In this document: positions 1-9,843 of the stretch, piece by piece
How the letters are laid out: each line of letters starts with the position of its first letter
Numbering within the stretch: the stretch's first letter is position 1
Source of the DNA: Urophycis tenuis
Lineage: Eukaryota; Chordata; Actinopteri; Gadiformes; Phycidae
Assembly (NCBI GenBank): GCA_036785325.1
Contig: JAXIVH010000019.1
Span: 3,432,314-3,496,313 of the forward strand
Direction: 5' to 3'
DNA: 64,000 bases
Position numbers and translations under genes: made by a program
The notes under the pieces: model-generated
Database searches by the model: none
Seen by the model: only the letters and a program-made list of their open reading frames with translations
What the model was told of the DNA's origin: nothing

Positions 1-263
1 CATGCAAAGTTTCATGCACATTGCGCTTTGCCAGTGGGAAGGGCGGCATGTTGTTGAATCTCAGCAAGTTTGGAGACTCAAGGAAAGAAGTGTATAGAAA
101 AATGATGGACAGGACAAAAAATAAAAGAGGCATTGTAGAGAATGAAATAGCAAAAAAGCAGGTCATGAAAATGAGAGAATAAAAAATCAATAAAAAGAGG
201 TATGTTAATTAAGGTATAGGTATATATAACGTATAGTATAGATGAAACGAAGGTAGGCCTAAG
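1..263. other. AT-rich flank, no gene seen
   Basis: AT-rich sequence with no convincing ORF or repeat. Its last 8 bases (ggcctaag, 256-263) are the left target duplication of the hAT element that starts at 264. Confidence 0.6.
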
Positions 264-456
264 TAGGGCTGGGTATCAATCGAACATTTTCGATACCGGT
301 AGCGATACCTTCACTTCGATACCGGTTCCTGAATGATACTTTTTTCATTACCAATTTTCCCAACTCCAACTCCAAGCAGTTTTCTTACAGAAAAAATAAA
401 CAACAAATAATGTCCAGTGCAAAGGAACACTTGCAAACAAGTAACAAATCAATCTA

Positions 457-3152
457 ATGTTCTGCTACATACATACTTTCACTTTTCGCAGCTTTTCTTC
501 GCAAAAAATCAACATGTCTGCTTTCTCAGGACACAGACAAGCCCGCTCCTGGCTGATTGTGTCCCCAGCCAGCACCAGCGCTCCGCACACGCAGTACACG
601 CAAGGAGTTCCTCAAGACCGGGAGGAAGATTTAGATGATCAACCATCCACCAGCAATTCAAGCACACATCATCAGCCACCAATCTCTGCAGATTCTGCAA
701 CAGCACTCAGCCCTGACCAACAACCATCAACTACTAGTTCAGATACAGATACAACACAGCCCACAACCACCACTTCTGGCAGAGTGAGTCCTGTCACTGA
801 GAGGCTTTCAGACATTATAGAGACTTATGTGCCCCCTCCAACTGATCCTGCTCTATGGCCAGCACGCATTCTAGATGCTGATCGGGTTGAAATTGTGCAC
901 AGAGGGCTTTTCAAAGTCAGCCCTGATTTTTGTTTTCCAAAGGGACCCGATGGAAGAGCATTTCATTCCAGCCTCCAGTTCAAAACCTTACCAAATAGAG
1001 AGAAGGTTAACAGAAGCTGGGTACTCTCCATGGAACAATGCTGTGATCTGCTTTGCATGCAAATTTTTAGTGTGAAGGACATAATGATTGGTCGAACATC
1101 AACACAAGTTTGAGAGGTCATGAGTGTAGCCCAAACCATACACAGTGCATGGTTAAGTGGAGAGAACTGGACACATGGCTTAAAAAGGGCATGGCAATAG
1201 ACCAACAGGAGTTGACATTACTAGAGGCAGAAAGGAAAAAGTGGCGAGATCTTCTGAAACGCCTGCTCTCAATCACTCTCTCACTGGCTTCAAGAAATTT
1301 GTCTTTTAGAGGCTCTTCTGACCGTCTCTATGAGCCAGACAATAGCAACTTTTTGAAGGAAGTGGAGCTCATGGTAACATATGACCCTGTAATGGAGATT
1401 TACCTGGCTAAAATAAAAGATGAAAGTTCCCACACACACTACCTCAGTCATGAGACACAGAACAAACTCATTCAGATAATCTCTTCAGAAACATTATGCA
1501 CTATAGTGAGACATATCCAGTCAGCAAAATATTTTTCTATCATTCTTGACTGTACCCCAGATTTGAGTCACAAGGAACAGATGTCAGTCATAGTGCGCAT
1601 TGTCCATCTCCAGCTACAACCAGACATTAAAGAATACTTCCTGGATATATTGATGTGGAGGAAACTACTGGCCTCAGCCTGTCAAATGTTATCCTGGAGA
1701 AGCTGAAGGAGCTTGGCATTCCATTCAAAAATTGCAGAGGACAGGCCTATGACAATGGAGCCAACATGAAGGGGAAGAAGCAAGGTGTTCAGGCTATTCA
1801 GACTTCTACAATTAAACACAAGAGCATTGTTTGTTCCTTGTGAAGCTCACACCATGAATCTCGTCATAGCTGATGCTACCAAGATGCCACTGGCTACTTT
1901 GGCTATTTGCAAAAGTTATTCAATTTCTTTTCAGGGGCCACCCATTTTGACAAAGCATGTCCAACTGACACTGAAATCTTGGAGTGATGTTAGATGGGAG
2001 AGCAGGCTTAAGGGTGTAACAGCTGTCCGTAATCAAACAAAAGTGAGGGATTCTCTCCTGGAGGCTAGGGAGGCTGTAAAGGATCCAGTGGCAAAAGTCA
2101 AGGCTCAAGCTCTTGCTGAGGAAGTAGCCTCATTTCGATTTTTGATTTGCTCTGTTGTGTGGTGTGAACTTCTTACCATCACAAACCAGGTGAACAAGTT
2201 ACTTCAATCAAGTTCCATGCAGCTTGATATTGCTGTTAGTCTCATTGACAGTGCCAAAAGTAACCTCACCAAATACATACTGTTACTTCTAACACTGTAC
2301 TTTACGTAGAGTGTCTGTCTCTTCTTCCTTTTGCACTTTTGTATTGTATTGTAACGAATGCAATTTCCCTCAGGGATTATTAAAGTACGTCTGTCTGTCT
2401 GTCTGTCTGTCTGTCTACAGACAGTCTGGGTTTGACGAGGCTGTGTCAACTGCTAAGGAACTCTGTGAGGCCCTGAATATAGAACCAGAGCTTAAGCAGA
2501 AAAGGCTCAGGAGCACAAAAATGCAGTTTGCGTATGAAGCTGTTGATGAACCCCTCAATGATGCCCTTAAAAAGCTTGAGGTCACATTTTTCAATAGTGT
2601 TGCGGACTCTTCTTTAATGTCACTGCAGGAGAGGTTTGAGACCATGAATCAAGTCAAAGAAAAATATGGAATGCTGCTTGATTTCAGCAAAGTTAATTGA
2701 ATGTCCAAGGAGGACTTAAAAAAACACTGCAATGAAGTACACAAGACACTTACGGAAAAGGGAACAGCTGACATTGATGGACCTGAGATGATGCAGGAAA
2801 TCATCAACCTTCCTCAACTAACACCAAAGACATCTGCCTTGGAAATGCTGACATATCTTTATGACAATCAACAATTTATCAACAATCAGAGGTGTATCCC
2901 AATCTGTGGATTGCTTTGCGAATTGCACTGACTCTCCCCATCACAGTTGCCTCTGCTGAGCGAAGCTTTTCAAAACTCAAGCTCATTAAAACATACCTGC
3001 ATTCATTGATGGGGCAGCAGCATCTAAGTGGACTGGCCGTCATCAGCATCAATCGAGACATGGCTCAGAAACAGCCAGGAAATGCAGACGTGTTCCTCTG
3101 TAGGCACTGTAATCCTATTGTGCAGCTATGTTTACTTGTGAATGGTTACTAA
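457..3152 (+). pseudogene. Decayed hAT transposase (zinc-finger MYM/TTF-like)
   Basis: Seven overlapping ORF pieces in different frames (457-1113, 1110-1706, 1655-1843, 1785-2309, 2311-2700, 2701-2931, 2892-3152) read in order as one hAT-superfamily transposase of the type often annotated zinc finger MYM-type 1-like. The N-terminal region is Ser/Thr-rich. It is followed by a segment with FPKGPDGRAFHSS, a central RNase-H-like region (FSIILDCTPDLSHKEQ near 1540), and a C-terminal hAT dimerisation block (LTLPITVASAERSFSKLK near 2930-2990). There are several frameshifts, an in-frame stop at 2698-2700, and a LINE-tail insertion near 2290-2420. It cannot make an active transposase. Confidence 0.8.
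2341..2418 (+). repeat. LINE 3' tail fragment with (CTGT)n
   Basis: Sequence resembling gcaatttccctcagggattattaaagta followed by a tetranucleotide (gtct)n run. The same tail recurs in this window at 3851, 23223, 30829 and 31389. It looks like the 3' end of an L2/Rex1-type LINE, and it interrupts the hAT transposase reading frame. Confidence 0.55.
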
Positions 3153-3559
3153 CTAAAGAAATTTGCACTTTTAAATTCTTATTAAAAGTTCTGTTGTGTA
3201 AATTCTATTGTGCAGTTATTTGTATTTTTATTTGTATTTGTACTGTAATTGGTTACTGGTTATTTACTGAAGAAATTTGCACATTATTACTTGCATCATC
3301 ACTTTAATACTTTGTACTGTGTTTACAATGTTCAGTTCTTCTACAGTCATTGCACATATCTTTTAAAAATAATGGTGTATTTATTATGTTAAAGAATTTT
3401 ATTTTATTTATTTTAATGTTTGGTGCTATTGTTAATGCAAAATTAGTGTAGTCTTTTATCAAGAGTTATTTTGTAAATAAAGAGAAACGTACTACAACAA
3501 TTACTGAATTGATGTCCATTTTTGGGGGGCACCACAATGCAATTGTGCTTTGGGCACCT

Positions 3560-4169
3560 GCTTCTCTTTAAGGACAGGCTGCCCCACTTCAACCACACCA
3601 CCATGACGCTGATTCTTCCTGCCCACATTGAGATGGCAGGTATGGTGTACAACTTTTGAGCAGCAATATTTAGTGTGTGAGCAAAGCAGCCAGTTTTTCT
3701 AATGCCCATCGTTTTAACTGCTACATCCATTTTAGCTGCGTTGTCTACAGTGATGGCAACCACTTTTTCTTTTATGGTGAATTCATCCAGAATATCACCT
3801 ATCTCCTCAGCTATTACATTCCCTGTCTGTGATGTATAGACTGCCCTGGTAGACAGACAGACAGACAGACAGAATACTTTAATGATCCCTGAGGGAAATT
3901 GCATAAATTGCATTGCATGGTATATAGGATTTTATCTCCTTCATGGTACCCTCTCTCACAACATGGACTGAAACGCTCAAGTAGTGGTCGTGTGCCACAC
4001 AGGTCCACCCATCTGCGGTCACAGCCACATCTCTGACATCTTTCAATTCTTTCTTGACATTTCCCTTCTCTACTGCATACCATGCAGGTATGAGTGTATT
4101 TGACATCATGTCTCTGCTGGGGGGCTGATATCTGGGGTTTAGGGCTCTTATCATCTCCCTAATTGACAT
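3560..4169 (-). pseudogene. Truncated ZBED1-like hAT transposase
   Basis: Minus-strand pieces 4169-3879 and about 3840-3560 read as the middle of a ZBED1/ZBED4-like hAT transposase. Visible motifs are MSIREMIRALNPRYQPPSR, DVAVTADGWTCVAHDHYLS (catalytic-core region with the conserved T-x-DGW) and AITVDNAAKMDVAV followed by GCFAHTLNIAAQKL (second catalytic-core region). The frame is cut by a LINE tail at about 3851-3930. The protein ends prematurely near 3560, without the dimerisation domain, and the N-terminal BED finger is missing. It is non-functional. Confidence 0.8.
3851..3908 (-). repeat. LINE 3' tail fragment
   Basis: A (agac)n run followed by aatactttaatgatccctgagggaaattgc, the reverse complement of the tail at 2341. 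It splits the ZBED-like transposase frame between the IKSY and RAVYTS motifs. Confidence 0.55.
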
Positions 4170-4410
4170 TAGAACACAGAAAAATCAATAATAACATGGT
4201 TGTGTTATTATTGTTAAAAAAAAGGCAGCAAACCTTTAAAAACAAAGTTTGTGACTGCCCTGTGGCACTCATCTTGTTTTTCTTTTGGCATTTTTCCTTT
4301 TTCTGCCTGTGTGAATGGATTCACGCCACGCTTTTGACCTCGGTGGCACTTTTTAACTGTTTCAACGACACACAACCACAGTTCACTATCACAACACGGA
4401 TACACGTGAA

Positions 4411-4815
4411 CGTCAAGTCAAGTCAAATTTATTTGTATAGCACTATTTACAGATGGCTAAGCCGCACCAAAGTGCTTCACAGTAAAAAATGCATAAGAAT
4501 AAAAACAAGATCACAGAGCAAGACAGAAAAAGATAAAAAGACAGAATAATAAAAAATAAGGAAAAAAAAAAAAATAATAAAAAAATAAATAGAATAGAAA
4601 ATAAAGGGGGGACCCTAACCGAACGCCAGTGAAAAGAGGTGCGTCTTTAGTAGGGATTTAAAACTATATATAGACTGGGCTGCCCGGATGTGGAGAGGGA
4701 GGCGGTTCCAAAGACTGGGGGCCGCTATGGCAAAGGCTCTGTCCCCTTTGGTTTTGAGCCTGGACCTGTGAACGTTTGTGGGTGTAACCACAAAACGTCT
4801 CTGGTCTGGTACCTA
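4411..4815 (+). repeat. Dispersed fish repeat (tcaaatttatttgtatagcac type)
   Basis: Begins with the tandem gtcaa motif and the tcaaatttatttgtatagcac sequence that is common in teleost genomes. An A-rich stretch follows, then a GC-richer part around 4680-4760. There is no ORF. The family is not assigned with certainty. Confidence 0.5.
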
Positions 4816-5483
4816 ATATTTTTCCTGCATGCCGCAATCACGTAACGTCACAGCCAATCACAGCTAGCATTTTCAGGTCTTGATCACGTGACTAACCTCT
4901 GGGTACCGAAACTTGGCACCGAAAGACGAGGCATGTTTTGATACACAGTCGGTGCCACAAGCGAACCGAAGTTCGGTACTCAGCCCTAGGCCTAAGACAA
5001 TACTTTATTGTCTCTTGAGGGGAATTTTGGGATGGACTCCAGTGGTCTACATTTTGTTGTTGTTACTGTTGGTTGGGGGCCAGCGAACACAGGAAAGTGT
5101 GTACCAATAGAGGCAACATTGGCACAATGACAACTTCATTATCATTGTGCAGAGTACAAGTGAGAGTACAGGTGGGACAGACAGTACTTGTACTCAGCAG
5201 TTCAGAAACAACGAAATGTAGTTAGTGTTCTAACCAGCACTGCAAATCAGCGATTAAGGTGCAGTATTGTACATGAGTAGTGGAATATTGAAAAAGTGGC
5301 AATAGTAATTAAAGTGACATATATATATACAGCCCGTTCAGCCCTGCTGAACACTTAATCTCTCTCTGTCTCTCTCTCTCCCCCCTGAAGTTCTTCCAAA
5401 CCTTCATGAGCCAGAGATCATTTGAATTCAGACCTCTATGAAAAGTGCTAATGATGGTCCATCCATCCATCCATTTCTGCCGC

Positions 5484-8400
5484 TTATCCGGGGTCGGGTC
5501 GCGGGGGCAGCAGCCTGAGGAGGGAAGCCCAGACTTCCCTCTCCCCAGCCACTTCGTCCAGCTCTTCCGGGGGGATCCCGAGGCGTTCCCAGGCCAGCCG
5601 AGAGACATAGTCCCTCCAGCGTGTCCTGGGTCTTCCCCGGGGCCTCCTCCCGGAGGGACGTGCCCGGAACACCTCCCCAGGGAGGCGTCCAGGGGGCATC
5701 CTCACTAGATGCCCGAGCCACCGCAACTGGCTCCTCTCGATGCGGAGGAGTAGCGGTTCTACTCTGAGCCCCTCCCGGATGACCGAGCTTCTCACCCTAT
5801 CTCTAAGGGAGAGCCCGGACACCCTGCGGAGGAAACTCATTTCGGCCGCTTGTATTCGCGATCTCGTTCTTTCGGTCACTACCCACAGCTCGTGACCATA
5901 GGTGAGGGTAGGAACGTAGATTGACCGGTAAATCGAGAGCTTCGCCTTTCGGCTCAGCTCCTTCTTCACCATGACGGACCGGTGCAGGGCCCGCATCACT
6001 GCCGACGCCGCACCGATCCGTCGGTCAATCTCCCGCTCCATCCTCCCCTCACTCGTGAACAAGACCCCGAGATACTTGAACTCCTCCACTTGAGGCAGAA
6101 TCTCCTCCCCGACCCGGAGAGTGCACTCCACCCTTTTCCGGCCGAGAACCATGGCCTCGGATTTGGAGGTGCTGATCCTCATCCCAGCCGCTTCACATTC
6201 GGCTGCGAACCGCTCCAGTGAGAACTGAAGGTCACGGCCCGATGAAGCCAACAGGACAAGATCATCTGCGAAAAGCAGTGACGCAATCCTGAGGCCACCG
6301 AACCGTAACCCCTCAACGCCCTGGCTGCGCCTAGAAATTCTGTCCATAAAAGTTGTGAACAGAATCGGTGACAAAGGGCAGCCCTGGCGGAGGCCAACTC
6401 TCACCGGAAACAGGCTCGACTTACTGCCGGCAATGCGGACCAAGCTCTGGCACCGGGAGTACAGGGACCCGATGGCCCGTAACAGCGGGCCCGGTACCCC
6501 ATACTCCCGGAGCACCCCCCACAGGGCTCCCCGAGGGACACGGTCGAACGCCTTCTCCAAGTCCACAAAGCACATGTAGACTGGTTGGGCGAACTCCCAT
6601 GCACCCTCGAGTACCGCGCCAAGGGTATAGAGCTGGTCCACAGTTCCACGGCCGGAACGAAAACCACATTGCTCCTCCTGAATCCGAGGTTCGACTATCC
6701 TACGGACCCTCCTCTCCAGGACCCCCGAATAGACCTTACCGGGGAGGCTGAGGAGTGTGATCCCCCTGTAGTTGGAGCACACCCTCCGGTCCCCCTTTTT
6801 GAAGAGGGGAACCACAACCCCGGTCTGCCAATCCAGAGGCACTGCCCCCGATGTCCACGCGATGCTGCAGAGACGTGTCAACCAAGACAGCCCCACAGCA
6901 TCCAGGGCCTTTAGGAACTCGGGGTGGATCTCGTCCACCCCCGGGGCCTTGCCACCGAGGAGCTTTTTAACCACCTCGGCGATCTCAGCCCCGGAGATAG
7001 GAGAGTCCCCCCCCGAGTCCCCAGACCCTGCTTCCTCAGTGGAAGGCGTGTTGGTGGGATTGAGGAGGTCTTCGAAGTATTCCCCCCACCGATTCACAAC
7101 GTCCCGAGTCGAGGTCAGCAGCGCCCCGTCTCTCCCATACACGGTGTTGACAGAGCACTGCTTCCCCCTCCTGAGACGCCGGATGGTGGTCCAGAACCTC
7201 CTCGAAGCCGTTCGGAAGTCCTTCTCCATGGCCTCACCAAACTCCTCCCACACCCGAGTTTTTGCCTCCGCAACCGCCGACGCCGCGCCCCGCTTGGCCC
7301 GCCGGTACCCATCAGCTGCCTCAGGAGTCCCGTGGGCCAAAAAGGCCCGGTAGGACTCCTTCTTCAGCTTGACGGCATCCCTTACCGCTGGGGTCCACCA
7401 GCGGGTTCGGGGGTTGCCGCCGCGACAGGCACCGACGACCTTACGGCCACAGCTCCGGTCGGCCGCTTCAACAATGGAGGCACGGAACAAGGTCCACTCG
7501 GACTCTATGTCCCCCGCCTCCCCCGGGACATGGTTGAAGCTCTCCCGGAGGTGGGAGTTGAAGCTCGTTCTGACAGGAGATTCAGCCAGACGTTCCCAGC
7601 AGACCCTCACAGAACGTTTGGGTCTGCCAGGTCTGACCGGCATCTTCCCCCGCCATCGGAGCCAACTCGCCACCAGGTGGTGATCAGTTGACAGCTCCGC
7701 CCCTCTCTTCACCCGAGTGTCCAAGACATGCGGCCGCAAGTCCGATGATACAACTACAAAGTCGATCATCGAACTGCGGCCTAGGGTGTCCTGGTGCCAA
7801 GTGCACATGTGGACACCCTTATGCTTGAACATGGTGTTCGTTATGGACAATCCATGACGAGCACAGAAGTCCAACAACAAAACACCACTCGGGTTCAGAT
7901 CAGGGGGACCGTTCCTCCCAATCACGCCCCTCCAGGTCTCACTGTCATTGCCCACATGGGCGTTGAAGTCCCCCAGCAGAACAAGGGAGTCCCCAGACGG
8001 GGCGCTTTCTAACACCCCCTCCAAGGACTCCAGAAAGGGTGGGTACTCTGAACTGCCGTTCGGTGCATAAGCACAAACGACAGTCAGGACCCGTCCCCCC
8101 ACCTGAAGGCGGAGGGAGGCTACCCTCTCGTCCACCGGGGTGAACCCCAACGTACAGGCGCCGAGCCGGGGGGAAATAAGCAATCCCACCCCCGCTCGGC
8201 GCCTCTCCCCAGGGGCAACTCCAGAGTGGAAAAGAGTCCAACCCCTCTCAAGGACGCTGGTTCCGGAGCCCAAACTGTGTGTCGAGGCGAGCCCGACTAT
8301 GTCCAGCCGGTACCTCTCAGCCTCGCACACCAGCTCCGGCTCCTTCCCCGCCAGAGAGGTGACGTTCCACGTCCCCAGAGCTAGCTTCTGCAGCTGAGGG

Positions 8401-8663
8401 TCGGACCGCCCAGGTCCCCGCCTCCTGCTGCCGCCCAGCTCACATCGCACCCGACCCCTTTGGCCCCTCCCACGGGTGGTGAACCCATGGGAAGAGGGTC
8501 CCGCGTCGTTCCTTCGGGCTGTGCCCGACCGGGCCCCGCGGGCGTAGACCCGGCCACCAGGCGCTCGCCAACGGGCCCTTCCCCCAGGCCTAGCTCCAGG
8601 GGGGGGCCCCGGTGACCCACGTCCGGGCAAGGGAAACTCCGTGCCAAAGTTACTTTTCATCAT
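5484..8663 (-). CDS. LINE endonuclease-reverse transcriptase, intact
   Basis: A 1,059-codon ORF opening with two ATGs (MMKSNF). The N-terminal ~90 residues are Gly/Arg/Pro-rich. An apurinic-type endonuclease domain follows at about 95-330 (GTWNVTSL, LLGDFNAHVG, SSMIDFVVVS, STDHHLV). The reverse transcriptase spans about 560-830: FKKGDRRVCSNYRGITLLS, motif A FVDLEKAFDRV near residue 699, motif B GLRQGCPLSPILF, and the catalytic FADD in motif C near residue 800. The C-terminus is Arg/Pro-rich (GRRPRGRPRTRWRDYVSRL). The usual endonuclease Glu (E-T-H) appears as Ser-Thr-His (LASTHS). I believe this is common in the family, but that is from memory. Proteins of this type are often mis-annotated as craniofacial development protein 2-like. 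No stop or frameshift is present. Confidence 0.93.
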   Translation of the reverse strand: MMKSNFGTEFPLPGRGSPGPPPGARPGGRARWRAPGGRVYARGARSGTARRNDAGPSSHGFTTRGRGQRGRVRCELGGSRRRGPGRSDPQLQKLALGTWNVTSLAGKEPELVCEAERYRLDIVGLASTHSLGSGTSVLERGWTLFHSGVAPGERRRAGVGLLISPRLGACTLGFTPVDERVASLRLQVGGRVLTVVCAYAPNGSSEYPPFLESLEGVLESAPSGDSLVLLGDFNAHVGNDSETWRGVIGRNGPPDLNPSGVLLLDFCARHGLSITNTMFKHKGVHMCTWHQDTLGRSSMIDFVVVSSDLRPHVLDTRVKRGAELSTDHHLVASWLRWRGKMPVRPGRPKRSVRVCWERLAESPVRTSFNSHLRESFNHVPGEAGDIESEWTLFRASIVEAADRSCGRKVVGACRGGNPRTRWWTPAVRDAVKLKKESYRAFLAHGTPEAADGYRRAKRGAASAVAEAKTRVWEEFGEAMEKDFRTASRRFWTTIRRLRRGKQCSVNTVYGRDGALLTSTRDVVNRWGEYFEDLLNPTNTPSTEEAGSGDSGGDSPISGAEIAEVVKKLLGGKAPGVDEIHPEFLKALDAVGLSWLTRLCSIAWTSGAVPLDWQTGVVVPLFKKGDRRVCSNYRGITLLSLPGKVYSGVLERRVRRIVEPRIQEEQCGFRSGRGTVDQLYTLGAVLEGAWEFAQPVYMCFVDLEKAFDRVPRGALWGVLREYGVPGPLLRAIGSLYSRCQSLVRIAGSKSSLFPVRVGLRQGCPLSPILFTTFMDRISRRSQGVEGLRFGGLRIASLLFADDLVLLASSGRDLQFSLERFAAECEAAGMRISTSKSEAMVLGRKRVECTLRVGEEILPQVEEFKYLGVLFTSEGRMEREIDRRIGAASAVMRALHRSVMVKKELSRKAKLSIYRSIYVPTLTYGHELWVVTERTRSRIQAAEMSFLRRVSGLSLRDRVRSSVIREGLRVEPLLLRIERSQLRWLGHLVRMPPGRLPGEVFRARPSGRRPRGRPRTRWRDYVSRLAWERLGIPPEELDEVAGEREVWASLLRLLPPRPDPG

Positions 8664-8739
8664 TGGGGTCTTTGAGCCACTCTTCGTCTGGACCCTCGCC
8701 TAGGACCTGTTTGCCTTGGGTGACCCTACCAGGGGCATG

Positions 8740-8820
8740 AAGCCCCCGACAATATAGCCCCCAGGGTCATTGGGACACGCAAACCCCTCCACCACGTTAA
8801 GGTGGCAGCTCATGGAGGGG
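8740..8820 (-). other. LINE 5'-terminal hairpin, possible HDV-like ribozyme
   Basis: Reading the minus strand from 8820, the first 37 bases fold tightly. Bases 1-8 pair with 30-37 (CCCCTCCA/TGGAGGGG), and bases 16-19 pair with 26-29 (CCAC/GTGG), directly stacked on the first stem. Bases 9-15 are left free. This P1/P3 order matches the start of hepatitis-delta-like ribozymes, which are known at the 5' ends of some R2, RTE and Baggins retrotransposons. The P2 closing strand is weak (a bulged match near GGCTTCAT, about 70 bases on). I see the hairpin; ribozyme activity is inference. Confidence 0.35.
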
Positions 8821-8831
8821 GCTAATGATGG

Positions 8832-9641
8832 TTAGCAATAAAATATACAAGGCATAAAATACACACGGACCACAACGATCAGCCAATACCAAGCATTTGT
8901 TTGAATATCTCTTCTTTTGCATTCACCAATTTGACTAAACCCCTGTTGTTTGCTTAAGTCCCCTGTTCAAGCCTTTTTACACTACAATTCTTCGTCTCTC
9001 CCCCCCCCCAATATCAAACTTTCCCTGAGTGCATGTAAATCCAAGCTGTTCAAGCGCCTGTTTCATTTGCTTGCCGAGGTGTGTTTGGTTTGCTGTCCCT
9101 CAAACATCACGTCTGGTCTCGTCCACCTGTGGTAAAGTCATCGCACTGGAGAACCACAACCTTTCACCATTAGAACCCTGAGAACCATGACTCAACATCG
9201 ATTGGTCATGCTTCGTTCTCATTCTTTAGTCATCGTTTCAAAATGCGGTTTGAATGGTTAGCAAACTGTCCCAAAGCATTGCTGTGATGTGGATGTTGAC
9301 ACATTGCCGTTTTAGTTAGTTAAAAAGCGAACTAAATCGGCATGGCTGATGCTCCTGGCAAACGGCAGCCCGGATTTGGATGATTTCCTAACTTTTCCTG
9401 GTAGCCAGAGTCTTTAACCACGATTCACCAGGCCTGGGTGTCTCCACGACACACCCAGGCCTGGTTTTTTACGTCTCTGATGCCTGGTGCAGTGGCACTC
9501 ACACACAGCCTTCTCCGCCACCGCTCCGACACCTGTTGTTTTGACAAGCCTGTGGTGTCACCGCAATCGCATGGTGATAATTTGTTTTTCAAAGACAGCT
9601 TTACTGTCCCACAAGCACGTCGGGCCAATCAATAAGGTTGC
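8832..9641. other. Intergenic, no gene seen
   Basis: Between the LINE and the first GPCR promoter. It contains a perfect 14-bp hairpin at 9428-9464. It also contains the sequence tgttgttttgacaagcct (about 9535-9552), which recurs upstream of the second GPCR (near 13374-13390), so it is probably a duplicated promoter element. Confidence 0.5.
9428..9464. repeat. Perfect GC-rich hairpin
   Basis: ccaggcctgggtgt (9428-9441) is perfectly inverted at 9451-9464 with a 9-base loop, followed by six T residues. It lies about 180 bp upstream of the first GPCR TATA box. Function unknown. Confidence 0.6.
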
Positions 9642-9648
9642 TATAAAA
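9642..9648 (+). promoter_or_regulatory. TATA box of first GPCR gene
   Basis: TATAAAA, about 30 bp upstream of a short leader exon that ends at a GTAAGC donor (9702). The tandem paralogue has the same arrangement at 13567. Confidence 0.65.
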
Positions 9649-9843
9649 TCAACGGAGCGAGGCATTTTATCTTTGGCACAGCCTCAACCGCCAAATACCC
9701 GGTAAGCGTTCTGTTATGTCGGTTATGATGCAAGTTGATGTTACTGAATAGTGATTCATGAATGGTACTTTGGCCACCACAGTCTTTCTTGTACAGTAGC
9801 CTAATTTATGTATGGTTATGGTTTCTAATACTTTCAGCCCAAA

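Larger units (their letters stand above)
264..4988 (-). mobile_element. Composite hAT transposon with 8-bp TSD
   Basis: The ends read tagggctg (264) and cagcccta (4981-4988), an inverted pair, and both sides carry the same 8-bp duplication ggcctaag (256-263 and 4989-4996). An 8-bp duplication with short TIRs is the hAT signature. Subterminal sequence at both ends is rich in a cgataccg/ggtaccga motif, suggesting transposase-binding repeats. Inside are fragments of a ZBED-type transposase on the minus strand (about 3560-4169) and a different hAT transposase on the plus strand (about 457-3152). I infer that the plus-strand element inserted into an older ZBED-type element, because the minus ORF stops abruptly near 3560. 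I could not find the TIRs of the inner element. Confidence 0.8.
5458..8820 (-). mobile_element. Full-length RTE-clade LINE (Rex3/Expander-like)
   Basis: A 3.36-kb element on the minus strand. The same 11 bases, gctaatgatgg, flank it on both sides (5447-5457 and 8821-8831), so both ends are defined. The 3' end is a short (ATGG)n tail (5458-5474 on the plus strand). The 5' untranslated leader is 157 bp. It contains one long uninterrupted ORF coding endonuclease and reverse transcriptase. Being full length, open and flanked by a perfect duplication, it looks like a recent insertion. The clade rests on recalled similarity to common fish RTE elements; the LINE nature is certain. Confidence 0.92.

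Noticed and set aside
5982..8397. Many plus-strand ORFs of 70-255 codons
   Set aside because: All lie antisense within the LINE ORF, whose high GC content keeps other frames open.
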